Positions 50,684 to 59,900 of a stretch of DNA of 64,000 nt are shown here, piece after piece (position 1 is the first letter of the stretch; every line of letters begins with the position of its first letter). Below the pieces are notes generated by a model. It did not search any database. It was given only the letters and a program-made list of their open reading frames with translations, and was not told the DNA's origin. Both the position numbers and the translations under genes were made by a program. The DNA comes from Streptomyces sp. GESEQ-4 (GTDB lineage Bacteria; Actinomycetota; Actinomycetes; Streptomycetales; Streptomycetaceae): assembly GCF_017948455.1 (NCBI RefSeq), contig NZ_JAFFSU010000007.1:124001-188000 (forward strand), given 5' to 3'.

Positions 50684-52839
50684 TGGCCGCGAACTCGGCG
50701 GATGTCCAGTTCGAAACGACGACCGCCCCGGCGACGTCCCGGGAGCCCGACGGGCTGGCCGCGCTGCTGCCCCGCTGGCACCTGCTGCGGGACGCCGAGG
50801 AGGGCGAGGCGCTGCGCGCGCTGCTGGCCGTGATCACCGAGCAGCTGGACCGGGTCCGCGACGGTGTCGAGCAGGGCTACGAGGACCTGTTCGTGGAGAC
50901 CGCGGCGCCCTGGGTGCTGCCGTACCTCGGCGACCTCGTCGGGTATCGCACCCTGCCCGGCTACGAACGCGTCCTCACCACGGGCCTGCACGAGGGCGGC
51001 CGGGCGGCACTCGCCGAGGCCGTCGCCCCGCGCGCCGATGTGGCCGCGACCGTCGCGAGCCGCCGCCGCAAGGGCACCCTCCACCTCCTGGAGGAACTCT
51101 CCGAGCAGATCACCGGCTGGCCCGCCCGCGCCGTCGAGCTGTCCCGCCTGGTCGCCCACAACCAGCCCGTGAAGCTGCACGGCACCGCCGAGCGCGCCGT
51201 CCGCGGGCGCCTCGCCGACCTGCGGAACTCCTCCGAACTCGCCCTCGCGGGCGGCCCGTTCACCACATCGGCCCGCTCGGTCGACGTCCGCAGCGCCGAC
51301 TCCCGCTACCGGCAGGGCGGCTGGACCCCGGCCGGCGTGGGCCTGTTCGTGTGGCGGCTCAAGGCGTACTCGCTGACGTCGTCCCCGGCGTACTGCATCG
51401 ACCGCGCCCGCCACCTCTACACCTTCTCGATCCTCGGCAACGACAGCCCCCTGGTCACCAAGCCCGTTCCGGAGCCGTCGCCCACCCACATCGCCGCGGT
51501 CGACAACGTGCCCGCCTTCATCACCCGCCGCATGCTCCACGACCGGCTGGCCGACTACTACGGCCCCGGCAAGAGCTTCGTCGTCCGGCGCGACGGCGAG
51601 GACAAGCCCGTACCGCCGCAGGACATCGTCGTGGCCGACCTGTCCGAGTGGCGCTACCGTCCCAAGCGCGGGCAGGTGGCCGTCGACCCGGAGCTGGGCC
51701 GGATCGCGTTCGGCGCCCGGTCGGCGCCCCGGCAGGGCGTGTGGGTGGACTACCACTACGCGTTCGGCGCCGACATGGGCGGCGGCGAGTACGAGCGGAA
51801 CCGGGAGCCGCGGCCCGACGCGGAGACGTATCGGGTCGGCCCCGGACAGCCGTACCGGCAGATCATGGACGCCTACCGGGCCTGGCAGCACGACCGCCGG
51901 GCCGACCGGACCGGGCCCGAGGGCATCATCGAGATCACGCACAGCGGTGCCTACCAGGAGCAGCTGGACTTCGACCTCGACCCGGGCGACCGCCTCGAAC
52001 TGCGGGCCGCCGAAGGCACCCGGCCGGTGATCCGGCTGCTCGACTGGTACAGCAACCGCCCGGACGCCCTCAACATCCGTGCCGTGTCCCAGGACTGCGC
52101 CCCGCACGAGCGGCCCCGCCTCGTCCTCGACGGGCTCCTCGTCGCCGGCCGCGGCATCAACGTCACCGGCCCCATGGGCGCCGTCGTCGTCCGCCACTGC
52201 ACGCTGGTGCCGGGCTGGTCGCTGGAGCCGGAGTGCGAGCCGCACTCGCCCGAGGAACCCAGCGTCGTCCTGGAACGCACCACCGCCTGCCTCCAGGTCG
52301 AGCACAGCATCCTCGGCACCATCGAGGTCATCGGCGACGAGGTCACGGAGGAACCCCTCGACATCCACCTGCGCGACAGCATCCTCGACGCCACCGGCGA
52401 CGACCGTGAGGCCCTGTCCGCCCCGGACTGCCGGCACGCCCACGCCGTCCTCCATCTGCACCGGACGACGGTGATCGGCGAAATCCACACGCACGCCGTG
52501 GAGATCGTCGAGAACTCCGTCCTCACCGGGAAGCTGCACGTGGCCAGGCGCGGCATCGGCTGCATCCGGTACTCGGCCGTGCCCGCCGGCTCGCGCACCC
52601 CGCGACGTCACCGCTGCACAGCCGTACGGCCGTTGTTCGCCGCCGTCCGCTACGGGACCCCGTGGTACGGGCAGTTGGCCGACCGCGGTCCCGAGGAGAT
52701 CCGCCGCGGAGCCGACGACGGCGCCGAGATGGGTGCCTTCCACGACCTGTACCGGCCGCAGCGTGAGGACGGTCTGCGCGCGCGGCTGGCGGAGTACACG
52801 CCCGCGGGCACGGACGCCGGGATCTTCTTCGTGACATGA
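50683..52839 (+). CDS. CIS tail protein with C-terminal beta-helix-like region
   Basis: A 718-residue protein. The N-terminal ~180 residues (LLPRWHLLRDAEEGEALRAL, YEDLFVETAAPWVLPYLGDL and ERVLTTGLHEGGRAALAEAV) resemble phage tail protein I-type baseplate attachment domains. Residues ~410-645 have repeated short strands and turns (GIIEITHSGAYQE, LVLDGLLVAGRGINVTGPMG, VVVRHCTLVPGW, LQVEHSILGTIEVIGDEVTE, IHLRDSILDATGDD), the pattern of a parallel beta-helix. The ATG overlaps the preceding stop (TGATG). It could be a peripheral baseplate or fibre-like subunit; no lectin motif is seen. Confidence 0.75.
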   Translation: MAANSADVQFETTTAPATSREPDGLAALLPRWHLLRDAEEGEALRALLAVITEQLDRVRDGVEQGYEDLFVETAAPWVLPYLGDLVGYRTLPGYERVLTTGLHEGGRAALAEAVAPRADVAATVASRRRKGTLHLLEELSEQITGWPARAVELSRLVAHNQPVKLHGTAERAVRGRLADLRNSSELALAGGPFTTSARSVDVRSADSRYRQGGWTPAGVGLFVWRLKAYSLTSSPAYCIDRARHLYTFSILGNDSPLVTKPVPEPSPTHIAAVDNVPAFITRRMLHDRLADYYGPGKSFVVRRDGEDKPVPPQDIVVADLSEWRYRPKRGQVAVDPELGRIAFGARSAPRQGVWVDYHYAFGADMGGGEYERNREPRPDAETYRVGPGQPYRQIMDAYRAWQHDRRADRTGPEGIIEITHSGAYQEQLDFDLDPGDRLELRAAEGTRPVIRLLDWYSNRPDALNIRAVSQDCAPHERPRLVLDGLLVAGRGINVTGPMGAVVVRHCTLVPGWSLEPECEPHSPEEPSVVLERTTACLQVEHSILGTIEVIGDEVTEEPLDIHLRDSILDATGDDREALSAPDCRHAHAVLHLHRTTVIGEIHTHAVEIVENSVLTGKLHVARRGIGCIRYSAVPAGSRTPRRHRCTAVRPLFAAVRYGTPWYGQLADRGPEEIRRGADDGAEMGAFHDLYRPQREDGLRARLAEYTPAGTDAGIFFVT

Positions 52840-52916
52840 CCGGGATCTTCAAAGAGACATGAGCAGTGCCGCCGTACGCCCGACCCGCATTTTCCTGAAC
52901 CAGGGGGACCCCCTTC

Positions 52917-54464
52917 ATGCACGCTGACCTCTCCCGCTCCACCTTCCGCCCGGAGCGGCACTACTCCGCGGTCATCGCCCAGCAGGGCCGCGTCCAGCTC
53001 GACGCCGACGCCAACGAGCAGACCGCGATCGAGCTCCACCGGGCGCGTACCCTCGCCGCCGACCTGATCGGACAGCACGGCGGTCCGCGCGACGCCGCCG
53101 GCTTCCGGATCGAGTACATCGGCGGCAAGCACGACATCGACACCCTGCACATCCACGGCGGCCGCTACTACGTCGACGGCATCCTGCTCGACGCGAACCG
53201 CCCGGCGCCCGGCACGCCCGTCCCCGACGAGGACGCCGACGAGCAGGAGACCGCGCCGCCGCCCGCGTACTGGACGTACTGGGACCAGCCCGACGGCTTC
53301 CGTGACCGGGAGAAGCCCGGCGACCGGCTGCCCTCGCCCACCCAGTCGCCGTTCCTCGTCTATCTGAAGGTGTGGGAGCGCGCGGTCAGCGCCGCCGAGG
53401 ACCCGGCGCTGCGCGAGGTCGCGCTCGGCACGGCGCTGCCGGACACCGCCGCCCGTGTGAAGGTCGTCTGGCAGGTCCTGCCGCTCTCGCTCGCCGCGCT
53501 GGAGATCGAGGACGTGAACCCGCCGAAGGAGGACGTCCGGTCCGCCTTCACCCAGTGGGCGCACAAGCAGTCCACCCCCACCGCCCGGCTCGCCGCCCGC
53601 AGCGAACGGCCCGACCACGCGGACGAGGACCCGTGCCTGGTCAAGCCCGACGCCCGCTACCGCGGCCCGGAGAACCAGCTGTACCGGGTGGAGATCCACG
53701 AGGGCGGCGAAGCCAAGGACGCCACCTTCAAATGGTCCCGCGAGAACGGCTCCGTGGTCTTCCCGGTCGACGAACTCGACGGCACCTGGGTGCAGTTGGC
53801 GACCCTCGGCCACGACGAGAAGCTGGACCTCGACGTCGGCGACCACGTCGAGCTCACCGACACCGCGTACGCCTCCCGCCTCGAACCCCTACCGCTGCTG
53901 CGGGTCGAGGAACTGGACCTGCCGGGCCGCCGGGTGCGGCTGTCCGCCGAGCCGGAGGGCCAGGTCGGGCGGCTGCCCCACCTCAATCCGTTCCTGCGCC
54001 GCTGGGACCACCAAGGGGGCCCGAAGCGCAAGGGCCGTACGGCAGCCCTCAAGGGCGGCGCGGTGCGGATCGAGGAAGGGGAGTGGCTGCCCCTGGAGGA
54101 CGGGGTCGAGGTCTACTTCGCCAAGGGCGCCACGTACAGGACCGGTGACCACTGGCTGATCCCCGCCCGCACCGCCACCGGCAGCGTCGAGTGGCCCGCC
54201 GACCCGGCCCGCCGCCCGCTCCTCAAGGCCCCGACCGGCATCGTCCGCTCCTACGCCCCGCTCGCGCTGGTGAAGGGCGAGGGCGGCACAGTGGACCTGC
54301 GGCTCGCGTTCACCGCGCTGGCCAGCAGCATCCCGCCGGCGGACGAGGCGGCCCTGGCGGCCGAGGCGCAGGCCCGCCGGGAGGAACAGACGGCGGAGGA
54401 TCCCTCGGGCGGCCGGTCGCAGACCACCGCGGATGCCGAGCGCGCGGCGGAAGGAGACGAGTGA
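52917..54464 (+). CDS. DUF6519-like CIS-associated protein
   Basis: A 515-residue protein. DLSRSTFRPERHYSAVIAQQ, then GRVQLDADANEQTAIELHRA, and RIEYIGGKHDIDTLHIHGGR, YYVDGILLD, match the tail-associated family I know as DUF6519. It continues with SPFLVYLKVWERAVSAAEDP and a region YRVEIHEGGEAKDATFKWSR, ENGSVVFPVDELDG. The C-terminal ~45 residues are Ala/Glu-rich. It starts 77 bases after the tail protein, and its stop overlaps the amidase start by one base. Likely a peripheral structural protein; role unknown. Confidence 0.7.
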   Translation: MHADLSRSTFRPERHYSAVIAQQGRVQLDADANEQTAIELHRARTLAADLIGQHGGPRDAAGFRIEYIGGKHDIDTLHIHGGRYYVDGILLDANRPAPGTPVPDEDADEQETAPPPAYWTYWDQPDGFRDREKPGDRLPSPTQSPFLVYLKVWERAVSAAEDPALREVALGTALPDTAARVKVVWQVLPLSLAALEIEDVNPPKEDVRSAFTQWAHKQSTPTARLAARSERPDHADEDPCLVKPDARYRGPENQLYRVEIHEGGEAKDATFKWSRENGSVVFPVDELDGTWVQLATLGHDEKLDLDVGDHVELTDTAYASRLEPLPLLRVEELDLPGRRVRLSAEPEGQVGRLPHLNPFLRRWDHQGGPKRKGRTAALKGGAVRIEEGEWLPLEDGVEVYFAKGATYRTGDHWLIPARTATGSVEWPADPARRPLLKAPTGIVRSYAPLALVKGEGGTVDLRLAFTALASSIPPADEAALAAEAQARREEQTAEDPSGGRSQTTADAERAAEGDE

Positions 54465-55360
54465 TGGCCAAGCCACTGAGCGCGTCCAAGATGGTGGAGA
54501 TCCTGCGCGCGGAGGGCCTGACGGTCCACGAGGTCCGCAACTGGCGCCACCACAACCGCAACGGCAAGGGCCCCTGGGGTCCGGTCAACGGCGTGATGAT
54601 CCACCACACCGTCACCTCCGGCACCAACGCCTCCGTCGACATCTGCTACGACGGCTACTCCAGCCTGCCCGGTCCGCTCTGCCACGGCGTCATCGACAAG
54701 AAGGGCCACATCCACCTCGTCGGCAACGGCCGCGCCAACCACGCGGGCCTCGGCGACAACGACGTCCTGCGGGCCGTGATCAACGAGACGAAACTGCCCC
54801 CCGACAACGAGGCCGACACCGACGGCAACCGCCACTTCTACGGCTTCGAGTGCATCAACCTCGGCAACGGCAAGGACCCCTGGCCCGAGGTCCAGAAGGA
54901 AGCCATCGAGAAGGTCTCCGCCGCGATCTGCCGCCACCACGGCTGGACCGAGCGCTCCGTCATCGGCCACAAGGAGTGGCAGCCCGGCAAGGTGGACCCA
55001 CGCGGCTTCACCATGGACGGCATGCGCAAGCGCATCGCCCAGCGGTTGGCCGGCAAGGGCGGCGACACCGGCGGCAAGGAACCCGACCCCAAGCCGGCCC
55101 CGCCCAAGCCGACCTACGAGCCCTTCCCCGGCAGCGGCTTCTTCCACGTAGGCCAGAAGTCCCCCATCATCACCGCGATGGGCCGCCGCCTGGTCGCCGA
55201 GGGCTGCGGCCGCTACGAAGAGGGCCCCAGCCCCGAATGGACCGAGGCCGACCGCCGCTCCTACCAGGCCTGGCAACACAAACTCCGCTTCAAGGGCAAG
55301 GACGCGGACGGCATACCGGGAAAGGTGAGCTGGGACAAGCTAAAGGTCCCGCACAGCTAG
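54464..55360 (+). CDS. N-acetylmuramoyl-L-alanine amidase (Amidase_2/PGRP) with peptidoglycan-binding tail
   Basis: A 298-residue enzyme expected to cut the MurNAc-L-Ala bond in peptidoglycan. NGVMIHHTVTSGTNA holds the first zinc His. HIHLVGNGRANHAG, FYGFECINLGNG and VIGHKEWQPGKVDP supply the other family motifs, including the second His and the KxDP loop. After a Pro/Lys linker (~residues 202-222), FFHVGQKSPIITAMGRRLVA to the end matches a Streptomyces peptidoglycan-binding tail. No signal peptide is seen, so it would need lysis or the CIS to meet the wall. It is the last gene of the operon (TGATG overlap with AAGGAGA upstream). Confidence 0.88.
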   Translation: MAKPLSASKMVEILRAEGLTVHEVRNWRHHNRNGKGPWGPVNGVMIHHTVTSGTNASVDICYDGYSSLPGPLCHGVIDKKGHIHLVGNGRANHAGLGDNDVLRAVINETKLPPDNEADTDGNRHFYGFECINLGNGKDPWPEVQKEAIEKVSAAICRHHGWTERSVIGHKEWQPGKVDPRGFTMDGMRKRIAQRLAGKGGDTGGKEPDPKPAPPKPTYEPFPGSGFFHVGQKSPIITAMGRRLVAEGCGRYEEGPSPEWTEADRRSYQAWQHKLRFKGKDADGIPGKVSWDKLKVPHS

Positions 55361-55385
55361 GGGACTTGTAGACACGCGTGCAGGA

Positions 55386-55456
55386 CCGCGCCCCGAAAGG
55401 GGCGCGGGGCTGTGTCGATATGCGGCTCCGCCGCGTGGGCGCGACAAGCCACAACG
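55386..55456. repeat. Dispersed palindromic repeat, copy 2, at the end of the CIS operon
   Basis: It begins with CCGCGCCCC-gaaa-GGGGCGCGG, a perfect nine-bp stem with a GAAA loop. It continues with TCGATATGCGGCTCCGCCGC and GTGGGCGCGACAAGCCAC, matching the copy at 12673-12756 in the opposite orientation. Placed between two convergent stops, it may terminate both the CIS operon and the M1 peptidase unit. Confidence 0.7.
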
Positions 55457-55493
55457 CACCCGCAGTCGCGACACAACCGCTCCGCCCGAGCTC

Positions 55494-56945
55494 TCAGGCG
55501 CTACCCGGCGGACGGCTGGGCCGCACAGGCACCCGGACATCCTGCTCCGGCAACGGCGGCAACGCCCCCTTCTGCAACCACGCCGTGAACAGGTCCCCCA
55601 ACGGCTCCGAAGTGAACCGCCCCGCATGCGCGGTGAACACCGCCGTGCTGACCGCACCATTTCGGTGCAGCCCCGCCCACGCCCGCAGCATCCGGAAGAA
55701 GTCCGCGTCACCCATCGCGCACCGCAGCGCATGCACGGTGAGCCCGCCCCGCTGATACAGCCGGTCGTCGAACATCAACTTCCGCCCGGGATCGGCCAGT
55801 TTCAGATCCTGCGGCAACGAGGACAGCGACCGGTGAGCCGCGGTGGCGAGTTGCTGCGCCGTGGGCCCGCCCGACCGCTCCGACCACAACCACTCGGCAT
55901 ACTTGGCGAAGCCCTCGTTCAGCCAGATGTGCCGCCAGTCCGCGATGGTCACGCTGTTCCCGAACCACTGATGCGCCAGCTCATGCGCGACCAGCCGCTC
56001 CCAACCCCGCGCCCCGTCCACATGGTTGGCGCCGAACAGCGACAACCCCTGCGCCTCGACGGGCACATCGAGCTCCTCCTCCGTCACCACGACCGCGTAC
56101 TCGTCGAACGGATAGGGCCCGAAGAGCTCCTGGAACAGCTCCATCATCGCGGGCTGCCGTGCGAAGTCCCGAGAGAACTCCGGTAGCAGATGCGCCGGAA
56201 TGTGCCCGTGCTGCGGCACACCGCCCGGCCCCGGGTCGCCGAGCAGCACGGTCTGGTACTTGCCGATCGACAGCCCGACGAGATAGCTCGACGTGGGCGC
56301 GGCCTGCTCGTACACCCACGTGGTCGTCGACGCCTTGGTGGTCCGGGTCAGCAGCCGCCCGCCCGCGACCACCTGGTACGCCGACGGCGTCGTGATGGAG
56401 ATCTGGTACGACGCCTTGTCCGCGGGCCGGTCGTTGCACGGATACCAGGACGGCGCCCCGATCGGCTGGCTCGCCACCAGCGCCCCGTCCTCCAGCTCCT
56501 CCCAGCCGAGCCCGCCCCAGGGACTGTTCACCGGCTTGGGGTTCCCCGACCAGTGCACCTCCACCGTGAACGCGGCCCCCGCACGGATCGGCTTGGCGGG
56601 CCGGATCCGCAGCCGGCCACCGCGATGCGTGTAGTGCGGCTGCCGTCCGTCCACCCGGACCCGGCCGACCTTGAAGTCGGCCAGGTTCAGCTGGAACTCG
56701 CCGACCGCCGAGCGGCCCGCTATGGCGTTGATCCGGGCCGTGCCGGCCAGCCGGTTCGGCCCCGGGCGGTAGTCCAGCGCGAGCTCATAGCGGTGCACCC
56801 GGTAACGGTGATCTCCGTTGTCGGGGAAGTACGGGTCCGGACCCACTGTCTGTTGAACCGCCACTGCTGCGTCTGCTCCCTGCGCTGCGCTCGTACGACG
56901 TCCCTCGCCCCACGACGTCGTAGGAGCCGCGCTCAGCGACGCCAT
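55494..56945 (-). CDS. M1-family zinc metallopeptidase
   Basis: A 483-residue peptidase. His321, Glu322 and His325 (HELAHQWFGN) with Glu344 (NEGFAKY) make the gluzincin site. The exopeptidase loop reads PVEAQGLSLFG (Glu297), not GAMEN; the Glu is kept and the Asn is lost. The N-terminal domain (RYELALDYRPGPNRLAGTAR) is the M1 beta-barrel, and the protein lacks the long C-terminal helical domain of aminopeptidase N. It has no clear signal peptide. Its start lies inside the end of the Pls-type gene (13-base overlap), so it may process or degrade that enzyme's product. Confidence 0.88.
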   Translation of the reverse strand: MASLSAAPTTSWGEGRRTSAAQGADAAVAVQQTVGPDPYFPDNGDHRYRVHRYELALDYRPGPNRLAGTARINAIAGRSAVGEFQLNLADFKVGRVRVDGRQPHYTHRGGRLRIRPAKPIRAGAAFTVEVHWSGNPKPVNSPWGGLGWEELEDGALVASQPIGAPSWYPCNDRPADKASYQISITTPSAYQVVAGGRLLTRTTKASTTTWVYEQAAPTSSYLVGLSIGKYQTVLLGDPGPGGVPQHGHIPAHLLPEFSRDFARQPAMMELFQELFGPYPFDEYAVVVTEEELDVPVEAQGLSLFGANHVDGARGWERLVAHELAHQWFGNSVTIADWRHIWLNEGFAKYAEWLWSERSGGPTAQQLATAAHRSLSSLPQDLKLADPGRKLMFDDRLYQRGGLTVHALRCAMGDADFFRMLRAWAGLHRNGAVSTAVFTAHAGRFTSEPLGDLFTAWLQKGALPPLPEQDVRVPVRPSRPPGSA

Positions 56946-59900
56946 GACTCGATCGGGTTGCCCAGCCAGCGCGTGTCGTCGGGAACGGATTCCCCGGCCA
57001 TCACCAGTGACGCGGGACCCAGTGTGGTGCGGGCCCCGACCGCGCTGCCCGGCAGGACGATTCCGCCAGGACCCAGCGTCGCGCCCTCACGGAGGACAAC
57101 AGTATCCGTCCGCAAGATCCGGTCGTGGAAGAGGTGCGTCTGCAGCACACAGCCCCGGTTCACGGTCGCCGCGTTCCCGAGCGTCACCAGATCCGTCTCC
57201 GGCAGCCAGTAGCTCTCGACCCACACGCCCTTGCCGATCCGCGCGCCCAGCCCCCGCAGCCACGCCGTCAGCACCGGCGTACCCGGCACCGACCCGGCCA
57301 GCCACGGTACGGCGACCACCTCGACGAAGGTGTCCGCCAGCTCGTTGCGCCACACGAAGGAGCTCCACAGCGGGTGCTCCCCGCTGCGGTGCCGCCCGAC
57401 CAGCGCCCACTTGGCGACGATCGACAGCAGGCCCGCAAGCCCGCCTACCCCCAGCAGCACGACCCCGCCCAGCAGCCAGGCCCAGCCGCCCAGCGCGCTC
57501 AGCGCCGCCACCGTCAGCACGGCCAGCGCCGCCGAGCAGAACACCGGCACGATCCGGCACAGCTCCACCAGACCGCGCGCCCACAGCATCCGCGCCGGCG
57601 GGTCGTACGTCCGGCTCTGGTCGCCGTCGCTCGCGCTGCGCGGCAGCTTCACCGGCGGCAGCCCCAGATACGACGTGCCCTTCTTCGCCTTCTTCGGCGT
57701 CGCTGACAACACCCCGACCAGACCGCCGTCCGGCACGCTCCGCCCCGGCGCGGTCATCCCCGAGTTGCCGAGGAAGGCCCGCCGCCCGATCTCCGCGCGC
57801 CCGACCTTCATCCAGCCACCGCCGAGCTCGTACGGCGCGGTCAGCGTGTCGTCGGCCAGGAAGGCACCCTCACCGACGGTCGTCAGGCTCGGCAGCGCCA
57901 GCACGGTCGACACCTCGGCGCCCTTGCCGATCCGCATCCCCAGCAGCCGCAGCCACACCGGCGTGACCAGCCCGGCGTACAGCGGGAACAGCGTCTCCCG
58001 GGAGAGGTCCATCAGCTGCGTGATGGTCCACGCCTGCCAGCCGGTCCGGCTGTGCGTCGGATACGTGCCCGCACGCAGGCCCAGGCTCAGCAGCCTTACG
58101 GCGATCAGGATCAGCACCGCGTACGCCAGCCCGAAAGCCAGCGTCGCCGGGACCAGCGCGAGCGCGGCACCCCGCAGGGCCTCACCGAGCCCGGCGCCCG
58201 GCGTCACGAAGACGCCCGCGACCAGCAGGGCGGCGACCAGCGAGAGGACGGGCAGCAGTGTCAGGGCGATGCCCGTCATGCCGTACATCGCACGCCAGAA
58301 CGTGCCGCGTCGCGGCCGGTCCTTGGGCCAGTTCCGCTTCGCCCTGCCGAGTTTGACCGCCGGCGCGCCCGCCCAGCGCTGACCGGTCGGAATCTGCCCC
58401 GCGACCGCCGAACCCGGCGCCACCTCGGACCGCTTGCCCACACGGGCACCCGGGAACAGCATGCTGCGCGTGCCGACCACGGCGTGCGCACCCACCTTCA
58501 CCGGCCCGATCTCCAGCCGGTCACCGTCCAGCCAGTACCCGGACAGATCGACCTCGGACTCGACGGCGGCGCCCCGGCCCAGCTTGAGCATGCCGGTGAT
58601 CGGCGGCAGCGAGTGCAGATCGACGTCCTGCCCGATCCTGGCGCCCAGCGCACGGCCGTACCGCTCCAGCCACGACCCGGTCAGCGAGGTCGCCCCACTG
58701 AACTCCGCGAGCCGCTCGGCGGCCCACAGCCGCAGATGCACGCTCCCGCCGCGCGGATACCGCCCGGCCGTCACGCCGCGCAGCAGCAGCCGCGCCCCGC
58801 CCGCGGCGATCGCGAGCCGTCCCGGCGGGCTGAACAGCAGCAGCGCCCCGGACGCGACCAGCCACCAAGGAGCGGTCGGCAGCCAGGAGTACGCGGTCAG
58901 CACGTTTCCCAGCGCGGCCAGGGGCACCATCCAGCGCAGCCCCAGCAGCGTGAACAGGGGGAGCAGGACCAGCAGCTGGATCACCTGGGCGCGCTTCGGC
59001 ACCGGAGCGATCGTCCGCCGGGCGGTGTCGTCCTGGTTGGACTCCTCCAGGTGCCGGGCCAGCTTGCGCAGCGTCGGCTGCTGGTAGATGTCGAGGACGG
59101 CCGCGCTCGGGTAGCGGGTGCGCAGCCGCGTCGTCAGCTGGGCGGCGGCCAGGCTGCTGCCGCCGATCGCGAAGAAGTCGTCGGTGGCGCTGCCCACCGG
59201 GATGCCGAGGACTTCCGTCCACTGCTCGGCGAGCCAGGCCTCGGTGCCGTAGAGCTGCTCGGCCTTGCCGCCGGTCTCCATGCCCTCCAGGGGCCAGGGC
59301 AGCGCGTTGCGGTCGACCTTGCCGCTCGTCCGCGTCGGCAGGTCCTCGACCGGCGCGAGCAGCGGCACCAGGGCCGCGGGCAGCTCGGCCCGCAGCTTCT
59401 CGACGGCGGCCGCGTGGTCCCAGCCGTCCTGCGTGACGACATACCCGACGAGCAGCTGATTGCCGCTGCGGGCGGTGCGTACGGCCGCGGCGGCACCGGC
59501 GACACCGGGCAGCGCCTGCAACGCGGCGTCCACCTCGCCCAGCTCGATCCGCCGCCCGCCGAGCTTGATCTGCTCGTCGGCCCGCCCGAGGAAGACCAGC
59601 CCCTCGGGCTCCGCCTTGACCAGGTCACCACTGCGGTACGCCCGCTCCCAGCCCAGCGAGTCCAGCGGCGCGTACTTCTCCGCGTCCTTCTCGGCGTCCA
59701 GGTACCGGGCGAGCCCGACCCCGCCGATCACCAGCTGGCCGCTCTCGCCCATCCGCACGGGCTGCCCGGCCTCGTCGACGACGGCCAGCTCCCAGCCGTT
59801 CAGCGGCAGCCCGATCCGGATCGGCTCCTCGCCGCTCATCAGCGACGCACACGCCACGACGGTCGCCTCGGTGGGCCCGTAGGTGTTCCACACCTCGCGC

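Noticed and set aside
25077..55360. Intact prophage
   Set aside because: Sheath, tube and baseplate genes are present but no capsid, portal, terminase, integrase or replication genes; ATPase, DUF4255 and DUF4157 genes define a CIS.
25077..55360. Type VI secretion system
   Set aside because: No TssJ, TssL, TssM membrane complex and no ClpV; the AAA+ protein is Afp15-like and the sheath is a single long chain.
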